Below are positions 26,563 through 40,060 of a stretch of DNA of 64,000 nt, piece after piece. The notes beneath the pieces are model-generated. The model saw only the letters and a program-made list of their open reading frames with translations. It ran no database searches and had not been told where the DNA came from. The translations under genes were made by a program, and so were the position numbers. How positions within the stretch are numbered: position 1 is the stretch's first letter; each line of letters starts with the position of its first letter. The stretch spans positions 29,311,121 through 29,375,120 of the forward strand of contig CM041085.1 of the NCBI GenBank assembly GCA_023079485.1, given 5' to 3'. This DNA comes from Archilochus colubris (Eukaryota > Chordata > Aves > Apodiformes > Trochilidae).

Positions 26563-29500
26563 ATGAAAATCAAGAGACTCTAAGGAGATATGGATTCTAC
26601 TGTTGTAATTCTAATGTTTTATTAATTACTGCATAAGATGAGAGAGCTCTTTTTGCAAAACTGTACTTCAGTTTTGACTAAAAACTTTTAACCTATTTCA
26701 TCACCCAATTAAGTTTTTTTAATAGAGAAAAAAGGGCGCAGAAGTCAGGGAACAATTTAACCCCCTGGGCAGTACTGACATGAAGGTTTGATAAGGTCTT
26801 ACATCTATTGTGTGTACTTCAAATAAACATCAGACTTCCTTACTTTTCATTTTACCTTCTCCTTTTTGAAGTTTGACATGAATACGTCTAACTTCTATGT
26901 TATGAAATACTTGTAGGTCCAGCAACACAAGAAAAGCTTTGATCAAATGCCATACAAAGACTTCTCCTTTTTGTTCCATGTTTTGAGGAATTGAAAGGCT
27001 GCTAGCATAGGACAATCAGTTCCAATATGGAAGAGCAGATGATTTATATAGCCAGTTTAGATTATGAAGCACATCACTGTGATTTCTTTCTGGGAGAATT
27101 TCCCTGTGGTGATATGGAGCTCCAGTCACAGGCTTTGTGATTCACAAACTATACCCAGAATTTTGTACAAAAATAGATTAATTAGGAGGACTGTCTCATA
27201 TATACTAGACAACAGTACTGTCACTAGAACTAGACAGGACTTTTGTCACAAAATGGCTTTTCATCATAGGAAGAGGATTCATAAAACCTAATACTTGCAG
27301 TAGAAACTTTCTCTTTCATCCTACCTTTTGGAGAAAAAAATTGCATGCTTAGAGTAGCAATAATGTCAAAAGACAGGAAACCAGTAAACTGCTATGTCAA
27401 GGGAGTTCACCCAAAACATCTGGTCTGGCTCAGGCTTTCAACTCAGCTCTTGACCTTCCACAGGTTGCTTGCATATCCTGACTTGTCTCTAGAGGATTTT
27501 CTTTCTCCCTTAGGGAATATGCTCTGTTTTGTGCCAATTAAAACACTGTGATCAGGGAACTGAGCCTTGATTTTCCATTCTCCTGGTCAGGTGTACACTG
27601 AAATGTGCAGTGATTTCACTCTGTGATAGCATATTAGTTTCTATTAGAAAGGGAAGAACTCTAGCAGAGAGACTGAGCTCCAATGGTGAGGAGCTCCCAC
27701 ATCCACATGTATCCACTTGCTCCTTTCCCATCTTCCTTCCCCCTCCTGCTGAAGAAACAGAGGTGAGAATTTCCTGTCCTCTGCCAGTCTTCATCACAGA
27801 CTTCTATTCATCAGTATCTTGTTAACATGCAGGTCTTTCCTCCTGAGCTGCCAAAAGATGTATTTTCTGAGAAACCTTGGTGTATTGTGTTACCATACCT
27901 GAAAGGTTTCAGGTGACAAACAATGTGCTGCTGCCTGTGTCAGAAAGTATTTTTTTCAGAAAGCCACTTTATTCCCTTGGGTGAGAGGAAAAAATATGTA
28001 CTTGGGTGCTCCTGGGAGAGCTGAGGTCTGTTGCCAACATCAACATGTGGAAGCCTGGGCAAAGCAATTCTAGATAAGACGCATTTTAGTTTAAGCATTG
28101 GGTGCACTATTTCTTGCAGCTCTCTTTTTACCACTAAATCTGCCTTCTTTCATTTCTTTTGTTAGCTCCTAAATAAGCTATTTTTTTCAATTAATGTACT
28201 GATATAACTTCTTTCTTTAGAAAATCTTGTCTTCTTTGTCTACATCACTTCTGCTTCTGTCTGTTCTAGAAAGGTCTCATTAGTATGGCAAAAGAAAAAA
28301 AGATTTTTAAATGCAGTGGAATTTTGTGGATCGTATAAGCTTAATAGGTATTCAAGTGAACATTGCTGCCCTTACTATCTCAGCTATCCTTCAGTCTGGT
28401 TGTAGAACTGAATTGTAACAAAAAATTGCTCAATACCAACAATGATGGGGTAAGGAGAAGTAAAGTGTGTCTAACACTGAGCTTTGTATTTCTTGAAGGT
28501 AAAATAGATTTGACTACATCCATGTCTAACTAGACACTGTGTTGTCAGAAAGACTTTTTTGTTACTTTTAGGATTTTTCCCCATGATTGGAGCAGGTAAC
28601 ATAAAAAGCAAAATGTGTATATAGAGGATGGATCATATTATTTAAACATTGGCAGCAACATGCACAGTTTTGCCAGTGAGTGCAAGAAGCAAATCCTGCA
28701 TTAAATAACGTATTGCAGAAATTATTACAACATCCCCTCTCCACAAGTCCTTCTTAAAATTTGTGTCAAGTTGTCGATCATAAGAAATTCTCTAAGCAAG
28801 AATTTTTATAACATGCTGAGGTAAGGAAATCATTATGCCAAAAATAGTTGGTCAGGATTATTATTAGTCTGATTCCCCCAAAACATAAGATAATCTTAGA
28901 GAGTATATTTGAATTTATTATCTTTTTTTATTTGCCTCTGGTTTTTGCATATTAGGATTTGTGCTTAAAGCACTTTTATCACAGTCAAGACAAGAAAACA
29001 TTGAAAAAGAAAAAGAAAACTGATTTTCACATAATACCTTCAGTTCAGAAGATGAGATCTAGGAAAAACACCATATAGCACAAAGCTTGATAAAAATCAC
29101 AAGAGCTGACAATAAAGTTATATTTTTTTTCACTGCATGTTTATATCCTGATAGAAGAATGTCTAGACTTTAAATGCATCATACAAAATAGTCACAAAAA
29201 TATGCCCTTCTTGAATGCATGAGTTAATTCATAACTATGGCAAGAAAACTATTTATTGTCACTTCCATTTGCACTGCAGCAAAATATGACACTACAATTC
29301 CTTGTAAGGATCATAGAAAACTGTCTCACAAAGTCTGCATTTGGTCTACAATGATAAAACCAGTAACTTTTGATGAAGAAAAATAATTGCTATTTGGAAT
29401 ATGTTCAGCTACTCTGGAGATATTTCCCAGTCAAGATGTCAGAGGAAGATTCATGGAGAGACCATTAAAATTTAGTATTAAAAGTGAACTCTATTGTATT

Positions 29501-29709
29501 CTTAGCAGGTATTTTTAACTTCAAAAACTTTTCTTTAATTGTTTCTCAAAGACTAAATAATATTTTCGTAATGGGAGAAATTCTTCTTTTGCTTACCACT
29601 GAGTGGATCCAGAATTATTTTATTCTCTTGAACTGTACCTCTTCAGCAAAAGTGAAAGCAGGATTAGGTTCTGTATATCTCTTAGTTCATTGTTTATCTC
29701 TATGCTTAC

Positions 29710-30015
29710 TACTGTATTTCACAATTCTTCTTGTGTTAGTTGATAAAGTATACCTTTTATTTTTCCCCCCAGTTCGAGCATTTTTTTTTCTCTTTCTCCT
29801 GTAGGTATTTCACAGAATGCTCTCTAAGCACAGATTTATCAACCTCTGTAATATTTCTAGATACGGTATAGAGGTATTTTATTGTCTCCTTAATGTTAGT
29901 TGATAAAGTAAAAATTTCTCTGTTATTGCAATACTGTTTCTCTTTATATATTTATAAAGGAGGTATTTCACACTTTCATAGTTGGGGGTATTCTCCCATT
30001 TGTCTGCAACATTTC
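29710..30015. repeat. Diverged ~160-bp tandem duplication
   Basis: The 17-mer TGTTAGTTGATAAAGTA occurs at 29734 and again at 29894, 160 bases apart. Downstream, AGGTATTTCACA occurs near 29803 and AGGTATTTCACAC near 29962, at nearly the same period. Sequence between these anchors is only loosely alike, so the duplication is old or partly coincidental. Confidence 0.5.
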
Positions 30016-30818
30016 ATTACAGTGTACTTGAAAGTTCCAAAATTGATTTTTCAGCTTATAATGTGTTTGGTACAGAACTTTCTTTGTCTTAATATTGATT
30101 TCACCCTATCTTTGTGTCTAAATTTTTTGTACTTCCCAATTTTCTTTAATATTAGCTTTGGGTATAAAAGGAAGTGTTGAGTCTTGCTCTTTGGTGCTAC
30201 TTGGACTTTCTGAGTCTCCTCTCCTAGTGATGCTACCTGTAGTCTTAAATTGACTTAAAAGTCAGGAGTCCTGCTGGCTGTCAGAAAACCCCTACAACCA
30301 ACATTAGAAAAATCTACCCATCAACTGCTCTGCAGTAAACCTTGAAGCTAGCATTTCCCCCTCCCTTCCCTCATCCTCCTGCATTCCAGTTTTCATCTCT
30401 CTTCTTCCTTGCTGCCCAGTTTTCTGTTTCTTATAGAAAACTTTGTTGTCTTTCAGTTCATTTTCCACATTGTCCTTCCCTTTTTTTTCCCATGGCACCT
30501 TACCCAATTACAGTGTTGACTGTGTCTACTCTTCTAGTCTGCTTTTCTGCTCTATTTCCCCATTTTCTATCACATCCACATTTAAGGAATGTTAAGCTAA
30601 TCTTTACTAAGTGCAATTTAGCATTTGCCCATAAAGAATACAGAGAGATAGTGACCAGCTGTACTCAGAGTAGTGGGAAAAAGTCATACATTGCTAGAGG
30701 AGAAAACCTTACAGATTGCTTCAGGAGGTAAGTTTTAAGGAAACAAAGATAGGTATTACACTTAAGGTAATACTTTAAGCATCATGAACACAGCTCAAAG
30801 TCTCCTGCTCTGCAAAAT

Positions 30819-31880
<1,062 letters not shown>

Positions 31881-32012
31881 CAGTTTCTGCAGACAGCAAA
31901 GTGGAATGGGGAAAAGAAATGGTCTGTGATGTGTAGGAAACATGTTTAAACCACTGAAAGATATGCAAGCTGTGAGTTTAATTTCAGAAGATATTTCTTT
32001 GGCACTTTATTC

Positions 32013-32042
32013 CTTTTTTTTTTTTTTTTTTTTTTTTCTTTT
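32013..32042. repeat. Poly-T run
   Basis: About 25 consecutive T with a C near the end, 130 bases beyond the CTTT array. There is no sign that it is the tail of an inverted retrocopy. Confidence 0.85.
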
Positions 32043-32886
32043 CAATGTAGCTAATCTGACTTCATGCAACAGCACGTAAAATAATACTGAATTATTTTCC
32101 ATGTAAGGAAAATGTTCCAAAATACTAGAAATAGCCTCTATTTTTAGAATGTTGCTTCCCATAACAGTATTTACCTTGTTCCTTCCTGTTATGACATGCC
32201 GTGGCAAATGTAGAGAGAAGGACATGACAAACCAAGCTAGAAAATTAGAAGGTTTTGGAGCTGCAAATGGGAAGCATGAGACTATAATGCAATGGGCCTA
32301 AAATTATCAAAATTATTTTGTCTAAATATATACTGGGCCTTAATATATTAAGGAATGTTCAGTTTACATCTCTCAGAAATCTATGATCACATTGCAGTGT
32401 GTTCCTTATGGTAGCTCACAGTTATTTCTATAGGTATTTCTGGAATTCTTTTTGTAGTTCATTAGGAGTCTGAAAAAAGGACTAGGTGCAAGGAGTGTGT
32501 GGACTGAACAAGTACATGATTCCTCCCATTGTGTTATTTAAACCCATTGCACTAAACTTACTACAGTTTCATTCCCTAAGTATGATGGTATGTAAACTCC
32601 ACATTTATAAGGTGCAGGTCATATAGTACAGCACTGAATTTGAATTGATCACTGTGAATTTTAAATGCATTCTGGGAATATTAAATAATATAGGATCTGA
32701 ACCCCAGTTTTGCAAAGGCCAAAGCATATACTTAATTTGTTCTAGGTCACTGTATGGAGTTCAAAAGAAATTACCTGCAGCCTATGAATGTATTTCTACC
32801 AGACTAGGATCTACTTCAGTAGTTTGTAGAAATTGCTTTAAAGCAGTATCTATAATTTTCAGAAGTACCTGAGAAACTAGTTAATA
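32043..32886. other. Unique noncoding DNA
   Basis: AT-rich sequence between the CTTT array and the next CR1. I see no gene, motif or repeat. Confidence 0.6.
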
Positions 32887-33732
32887 CATAGAATCATAGA
32901 ATTGGCTGGGGTGGAACGGACCTCAGAGATCAAGTCCAACCCTTGATCCACCACCGCTGCAGTTACTAGACTATGGCACTGAGTGCCACATCCAGTCTCT
33001 TTTTAAATATCTCCAGGGATGGAGAATCCACTACTTCCCTGGGCAGCCCATTCCAGTGTCTGATCACCCTCTCCGTAAAGAAATTCTTTCTAATGTCCAA
33101 CCTAAACCTCCCCGGCACAACTTGAGACCGTGCCTTCTTGTCTTGCTGAGAGTTGCCTGGGAAAAGAGACCAACCCCCACCTGGCTACACCCTCCTTTCA
33201 GGAAGTTGTAGAGAGTGATGAGGTCTCCCCTGAGCCTCCTCTCCTCCAGGCTGAACAGCCCCAGCTCCTTCAGCCTCACCTCACAGGACTTGTGCTCGAG
33301 TCCCTTCACCAGCCTAGTTGCCTTCCTTTGGACCTGCTCCAGGACCTCGATATCCTTCCTGAACTGAGGGGCCCAGAACTGGACACAGGACTCAAGGTGT
33401 GGCCTCACCAGCACTGAGTACAGGGGCAGAATCCCTTCCCTGGACCTGCTGGCCACACTGTTCCTGATACAGGCCAGGATGCCATTGTCCTTCTTGGCTA
33501 CCTGGACACACTGTTGGCTCATGTTCAGCTTCCTGTCAATCCAGACTCCTAGGTCCTGGCTGCTCTTCAACCACTCTGTCCCCAGCGGAGCTTCCCATGG
33601 GGTTGTGGCCAAAGTGCAGGACCCGGCACTTGGCCGTGTTGAACCTCATCCCATTGGAATCAGCCCAACTCTCCAGTCTGTCCAGGAGCCTCTGCAGAGC
33701 CCTCCTGCCTTCCAGCAGATCGACACTTCTCC
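32887..33732 (-). mobile_element. CR1 LINE, 5'-truncated, best-preserved copy
   Basis: The left edge carries CATAGAATCATAGAATTGGC followed by GGACCTCAGAGATCAAGTCC, the reverse complement of the CR1 3' end. The right edge lies in ORF2 at about CCAGCAGATCGACACTTCT. The 3' untranslated part shares its wording (GGCACTGAGTGCCACATCC, TTTTTAAATATCTCCAGGGA) with the fragment at 48 kb, so both come from one CR1 subfamily. The element is about 850 bp and retains the largest continuous ORF2 piece in the window. No target duplication was found. Confidence 0.96.
33064..33612 (-). pseudogene. CR1 ORF2 C-terminal reverse transcriptase remnant
   Basis: This 182-codon open frame is the C-terminal part of the CR1 ORF2 protein. 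In order it shows [94 protein letters not shown] and [20 protein letters not shown]. These are standard CR1 blocks downstream of the FADD catalytic site, covering thumb and connector. The catalytic palm lies further upstream and is largely lost by truncation. The apparent methionine start lies inside the domain and is not a real start. The far C-terminus is frame-shifted relative to the usual [10 protein letters not shown]... ending. Confidence 0.9.
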
Positions 33733-36700
33733 ATAGGGCAGGCAGAAAAGGAAATTTAAAACTATTTGACTATAGTTAGCAGATTTTAACAAGTATGTAC
33801 TTGGAGGTGATGCAGAAAGATTATTAGTTCTCCTCTGATTATGACTAAAATAAAAGATTTTAGCTACAATTTAACAAACAGTAGAAAAGGATTTCATGCC
33901 AAGCAGCTTTAACATGCACTGAAATTATGAAGACACAGAGTAGTGTCACTATAATTTACATCATATGCTGCTGAGTACAAAATTTATCTATAAAAGGTTT
34001 ATCTAGGTGAAATAGGTATCAAAAAATGTAAGTCTTGAAAAGAAATGTGAAAAAAATGATACAAGTGAGTCAATCCAAATATTAGTTATGACGCAGAATT
34101 TTTGTCTGGATTTGCCTCATGGTGTTGTTCTATAGAGGAAAAGCATTAGTATAGTGAGGTGTTTGATCAACTTTGATATAACATTCTTGCAGCAGAAGAC
34201 CCCATTTAATACCAGAAAATTAGAATATGGGGTACAATTATTAGTAATGAAACTGAGTGAACAAACTTGAAGTACTGCAGCATTTTTAAAATTAAATTCC
34301 AGCTAGGCTTTTAAAAAGAACTATTTAAAATGGCATAGAAAAGCCTTTGAATGTATTTAGAAGGGAGACTTAAATGTTAGATTCCCTAAGCCAATTTAAA
34401 TTTGAAAACTTTCATGGACCACGTGGGCACAAGGACCTAAACACAGAAGTCTTGCAGATGTTTGTTTTGATTTTGACTTGTATATATATACTATGTATAT
34501 GTATATATTTGACTTGACATACATATATATGTGAAGGTGCTCAACAAAATCCAGGAAACAGACATAGAGGGTTCTTGGAAAAGGATGTGGCTTTCTTCTC
34601 TTTGATAGTATTTGTGGAAAAACTCATAACCTTTCTAGAAAAGCTGAGGTTTAGGGGAAAAAAAATCATTTACTGATTCTATCATCATAATCGGGCACCG
34701 ATCATTCACTGGTATAATGTTTTTAAAGTTATCTTAATTGTATCTGAAAGCATACATCTACCTTAAAGTGACCTGGGGAGCACTGCAGTGGATAGAGGCC
34801 ATAACCCTAGGATGGAAACAGGGAAGTGAGTACAAGTTGGAGAACTTGGTTCTACAGCTGATCCAGCATCAAAAGCATTGCTGTCCTTGTCAAAGGCAGC
34901 TGGAGAATTTGGCTCTTTACTCACCAATGCACAAAGAAGACTCACAAATGTGTGCTGTGGAAGGACTCCTGTGTGGCTGCTGAGCTGGCAGGATTCTGAG
35001 CAGCGTGTCCTTCCTGGCAAGATCACAGCACAAAGCAGTGCTGCCCAGCTCTATAAACTGCAGAGGGGCAAGGGCCTTTCAGCTTTGTTCACCCTTAGCC
35101 TTCATGGGGATGTCATTATTTCTTGTTGGAGTACTTTAGTCCCTCTTTCTCTAGCTCAGGAGTTTAAAATAATAAAACAAGTAAGGAAGAACTGTATCAA
35201 TGATTTGCATCATCCTGTAAATGAAAGGAAATGGGAGAGGTGACAATAAGGCTTTACAGGTAGATGCTTTAGGAACATGTCAAATTCAGAACAAAATCTG
35301 GTGTTTTTCAGAAAAGTTAAATTGCTAATACAGAAAAACCTTAGGAAGAAGATGGGTTTGCATATGACCATAGAACTGAATATTCAATTTTATGGTCAGA
35401 GGAACCTTGATGTTCAACACAAGGTATTTTTTCCTATCAACTTAATTCTTTTCTCTGTATAATATTAGAACCAAAAAATCTGAATTGTAATAGTATGTTT
35501 GAATGAGATACGTGTTATACAAACAAAAACCATAGGGCAGGTGACACAGGAGGAACATGATTTAGTACACTGAAATCTTAGTAGCAAGAGTTAGACTCAA
35601 TTAGAGTTTCACACCTATGACACTATTCTCTTTGTAATGATTTTTATTTTTGTTTGGATTCTACAGTAAATATAGATAAAACTTTAGTAATATGGGAGAA
35701 GAAAAATTCAACACTATTTACAGGTCACAGTCTTCATCAGGATGTAAATTAAGCCCTGATATAAGACAGGGAGGAGGTTTGAAAGTCAAGAGAAGACAAA
35801 TGCTATAGGAACTGGGTATTTGTTGTGGATGATAAAGAAGGAAAGGCAATATTGAAAGTGGAACTGTTTTAAACAGTGGGAGAGAATTACTTTAAAATTG
35901 AGGAAGGAAATTCTATCTAGAGCAAAATAAATTATAAAGACATTGTTCTCTGACAAAAGGGATGACATCTTGTAAATGAGAGATGAAAACACTTGGAACT
36001 TGATAAAGGCCATATAGAACTTAGGACATAGAAAAATATACCAAATCTGAGATGGAGGCTTTATCTTAAAGACACATATTAAACTTACAAGACAGAAGCT
36101 GTGAAATTAACAGTTCTAGCACAGGCAAGGTTGGTGGGGAGGAGTTATATATTTTAGCACCCTATAACATGGGGAGAAAGAAATAAACTCTCTCAAGCAC
36201 ATAAGTACTTCATCAGGACTGAAACAGAAGCTTAAAACTATAGCTTTCAGTAATAAATGGCTGGCTGGCATTAAAAATGTTAAGTCCCAAAGAGGCACAT
36301 TGGCTCAGGTTTGCCCTAAAAGTAGCAGAAATGTAGCTAAATCTTGGCACAACTGTCACAGAGCAGGTACTTCTCTTTTTATAAATAAAACAGAAGCTAC
36401 AAAATACATTTCAGTATAAACGATCAGATTTGATTTTCTTTATGTTTTCTAGTTTTGCTTTGGATTATAGTACTTTGAGTTGTTTTCCTCATTTTAAGAA
36501 AGGAGAAAAGCTTTAGACTTCATGTCCAAAAAAGATTTTATTTCCTTATAAAATAATAGATTTGGGAGACCTTTTAAATATGGCTCACGTTACTTTTGTG
36601 GTCTTTCCTGTAAATATATTCCAAAGTGGTTGATAATCTTAATGCATCTACTTTGACTACGGTTGTCTGGCAGATGCTTTTATGGTGCTCTTGTTCCACT

Positions 36701-38148
36701 GAGACTTCTGGGCTTTCAGGTTTCCACTCAGATTCTGTACAGAATTAGAAAAATGTTGCATATATTGTTTCATAGCTGTGCTCACAATGTGCAACAGAGA
36801 ACATGACTTATGATTTAAGAGTCCATAAAACAGAGAGGTTATTTAACTCCGTTGCTTCAGTGGGTACTGAACTTGCAGCACCCTGTGTTAGTGCATTTTA
36901 TGAATCTTCAGGTTAAAATATGCCAAATCTCAGTATATTCCCTGAGCCATTCAAAGTTCTTTATCATGAGGAAACTGGACTTGAAGCAGCAACCTGAAAC
37001 TGGTGTTTCAGTATGCAATTACAAGACCAAATAAAACACTGCAAGTAAAAGCGGAGCAAAGCCTGATTCTAAAACTGCATTTTTTTTTCCTTTTTTACAA
37101 ACAAACAATCAAAACCCCCTTAGTGCAGCTGAATTAAAGCCCTGCAGTTTTGCCAGAATCACGTTGCCAAAAATGCTGGGAAGTCAGCCTAATTTTCAAA
37201 TAAGGACATCTTAATAGAATATTCAAATTGCACATTTGGGTACTTACATGGACACTTAGATGTGTAAATGCCCACTCTGTGGATCTAAGTGCTGATTTGA
37301 GCATTCATGTCTGAGATTTAAACATCCCATTAAAACATCCATATTTGATACTGGACCCATAGTGTGTATGTGTATTATTAAAGTATAAAAAAAGCAAAAG
37401 CATATGAGCCATCTATTTATCTTATATAACACTGGGTAGTTAAATATATTTCTACTGCATGCACATTGGATATGGTAAAACAGCTTCACTGAGGTTCCCT
37501 GTAAACGTACAGACAATTCCTTGAATGTACCTTGGATAGAAAGAACTGAAATATATGCACTATAAAATAAAAAAACTTTTCAGGATATGCTCTCACTTCT
37601 AAATACATGCACTATAATATTTTTAGGAATATAAATACAGAAATAAACCTTGAACCTTATTTTTGCTGCTTGTAGTCCAACTAGAAGCTGGAAAAAGGTC
37701 ACTTACTGTAATAAAGATGTTCTTGGTTTAAGGTGCTTCTGTTAGCAGCAGTTGCCCAGTGAATTGGATATTAAGCATCCCAGACATACCTGACATGTGA
37801 CCTCATTTGGTCAGGAATTCATGTCTATACCAAGGTTTTTCATGCCTTCCCCTCTTTCTCATTGTACAATCTTCTTTTCTGTTTTTGTGGGGATTTCCAA
37901 GAATTCTCCCATGTACTCTAGTGTAAACAATCTTCTGTGACAGAAGCACTTCAGGCACAAAAAACCCAACATGATAAGGCAAGAAAAAAACTTGCAATCA
38001 ACCCAATCTCCCATGGAACTCCTGAGAATACCATGAAAATCTTTGTTTGGATTTCACTTTCAATGTGCAAAAGTATTTGATGTTACTCTTGAAGAGGAAG
38101 CGAAAGTACTAAAATACTGTCACAAACTTGAATGGGCTTTTTTTTTTT
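33733..38148. other. Gene-free unique DNA
   Basis: No gene was found. A TATA-type microsatellite lies at 34479-34532, bracketed by two copies of TTTGACTTG. An A/T-rich tract (37081-37118) precedes an A/C-rich piece. Frames around 34738-35243 have no recognisable domain. Confidence 0.6.
34479..34532. repeat. TA-rich microsatellite with inverted symmetry
   Basis: TATATATATACTATGTATATG is followed by TATATTTGACTTGACATACATATATATG. The two halves can pair with each other, so the tract could extrude as a hairpin. Confidence 0.75.
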
Positions 38149-38669
38149 AGAATCACGGAATCACAGAAAGTTAGGAGTTGGAAGAGAACTCAAAAGACCA
38201 AGTCCAATCCCCCTGCCAGAGCAGGGTCACCTACAGGAGGTCACACAGAAACACATCCAGGGGGCCTTTGAATGTCTCCAGGGAAGGAGACTCCACAACC
38301 CCCCCTGGGCAGCCTGTGCCAGTGCTCTGTCACCCTCAGAGTGAAAAAATTTCTCCTCATGTTTATATGGAACCTCCTATGCTCAAACTTATATCTATTG
38401 TCTCCTGTCCTACTATTTGGCCTAATTGAGAAGAGTCTGGAACCATCCTCCTGGCTCTCTCCCTTTACGTATTTATAAACATTAATGAGATCACCCTTCA
38501 ATCTCCTCTTCTCCAAGCTGAAGAGCCCCAGCTCCCTCAGCCTTTCCTCATGAGAGAGATTTTCCACTCCCTTAAGCATCTTGGTCGCTCTGTACTCGAC
38601 TCTTTCAAGCAGTTCCCTGTCCTTCTGGAACTGAGGGGCCCAGAACTGGACACAATATTCCAGATGTGG
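38149..38669 (-). mobile_element. CR1 LINE, 5'-truncated, minus strand
   Basis: The left edge reads AGAATCACGGAATCACAGAAAG next to a T10 run, followed by CCCCCTGCCAGAGCAGGGTC; these are CR1 3'-end words of the same lineage as the copy at 11.3 kb. The right edge stops abruptly at CCAGATGTGG, inside ORF2. The coding part remains open and shows [39 protein letters not shown] and LINVYKYVKG, then RRFHINMRRNFF and TEHWHRLPRG near the C-terminus. Length is about 520 bp. Confidence 0.95.
38241..38669 (-). pseudogene. CR1 ORF2 C-terminus, frame still open
   Basis: The minus-strand frame stays open through the whole retained CR1 coding segment and continues into unrelated flank up to 38897, giving an apparent 218-codon frame. 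Roughly the first 76 codons come from flanking DNA and carry no domain, and the remainder is CR1 ORF2 C-terminus downstream of the catalytic site. Nothing suggests that the fusion is expressed. It is best read as a truncated LINE whose frame has not yet collected stops. Confidence 0.85.
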
Positions 38670-39601
38670 CACCCAACAGCTGAGGGGGTGCCACAAGTGA
38701 GGCACAGAAGAAGCCAATCCACTTTGCTCAGAGAAGGTGCACAAATCTGAAAGGCTTTCTTCTTGTCTGGAATGGAAATGGGAAGGCAGAGCTGTACCAG
38801 GCTTTTCCTGAGGATGTTCATTGCAGGTATAACCTCCATGATCAATGGCTTCCTGGGATCTGTTTTTGGCAGCTGGAGTAAGATCTAAAATATGCATCAG
38901 GTACTGAAATGATTGGATAGTGTCTTACGAAAATAAGCATGAGAATTATAGACATAATTTCATTTAGGAAATTATAGGAAAACAAATGGATCTTGACATC
39001 AGCTGGGTTGAAGAAAAAATGACAGTTTGAAGTAGATTGGAAGCAAGCGCACAAGATCAGTAAAATAACTTCTACCACCATAAAAAGATCTTATTTTAGT
39101 CAAACTGAGCTCAAATTATAACACAATGAAAAGATTTTTTTTTGCAAATCAAGTTACAATTATATTAAGCTATCATGCAAGTATAAGTTGAGTTAACACT
39201 CGAGTATTTGAATTAATGAACTCTAGCTATGGGTGATTTTTGTCCCATTCAGTTAACGGTAACTGGAAATAAATAAAGATTTTTAATATTTTAAAATACA
39301 CGAGAGATTGCCTAAAATACACTACAACTATTTGCAGGCAATATTTTTTTTTAAAGTCGACAGTCAGCTTTTCTGTTCTGCATAGCTTGTAGGATATTTT
39401 GATGCCATTAGTTGCCATGGAAAAATGTATTGCACACCCATATTCAGTTCTGGTGCAAATGAATACAAATTTTGAGTTGTTTTGTTCATACAAGCCTGAT
39501 AGGTTAGGTCTGTTTTCTTTCCTGTGCTTGAAGATAATGAAGATAATTTTTCCACTGTCACTCATTGTGCATCAAGGTGTAAGAGAATCCAATGGTGAAC
39601 A
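38670..39601. other. Unique noncoding DNA between CR1 copies
   Basis: No gene or repeat was recognised. Several short overlapping frames around 39227-39683 have no domain. Confidence 0.6.
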
Positions 39602-40060
39602 GTCTGGCAAGTGTGGGACAGTCAGGGGATCAGGCCCAGACAGAACAGGTTCAGAAAAGACAGGTACTGCTTGGCCAACCTAGTCTCATTCTATGACCAG
39701 GTGACTCACCTGGTAGACTAGGGTTAAGTTGTGGACTTTGTCTACCTGGACTTTAGTAAAGCTTTTGGCACCATCTCCCTCAGCATTCTCCTGAAGAAGC
39801 TGATGACTGATGGCATGGACATGAGTACTCTGTTGGTTTAAAAACTGGCTACATGACAGGGCCCAGAGAGTTGTAGTCAATGGAGTTAAATCCAGTTGGC
39901 AGCTGGTCAGCACTGGTGTTCCCCAGGGCTCAGTTTTGAGGCTGGTCCTGATCAGTATCTTCGTTAATGGTCTAAATGAGGGGATTGAGTTCTTCCTCAG
40001 TAAGTTTGCAGACAGCACCAACTTGGGTGGGAGTGTTGATCACAATTCTGTGATTTTGTG
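39602..40060 (+). mobile_element. CR1 LINE with internal deletion
   Basis: The left part matches mid-ORF2 of CR1: CTTGGCCAACCTAGTCTC, TTCTATGACCAGGTGAC, then DNA equivalent to the family's VYLDFSKAFDTVSHSILLEK block, then the [12 protein letters not shown] segment (TGTTCCCCAGGGCTCAGT), and finally TTTGCAGACAGCACCAACTTGGG (the FADD-type core, degraded) and GGGAGTGTTGATC. Immediately after 40040 the sequence becomes ACAATTCTGTGATTTTGTG, which is the extreme 3' tip of CR1. About 1 kb that normally lies between them is absent. Plus-strand orientation is clear from both parts. Stops and shifts kill the frame. Confidence 0.88.

Larger units (their letters stand above)
25798..30818. other. Gene-free unique DNA
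   Basis: No exon or transposon was recognised. It holds a 25-bp tandem duplication (26513-26562) and a diverged duplication of about 160 bp (29710-30015). The final few hundred bases before the CTTT array are pyrimidine-rich with nothing identifiable. Confidence 0.6.

Noticed and set aside
33064..33612. 182-codon frame as a host gene
   Set aside because: The protein is plainly the C-terminal part of CR1 ORF2, inside a 5'-truncated LINE.
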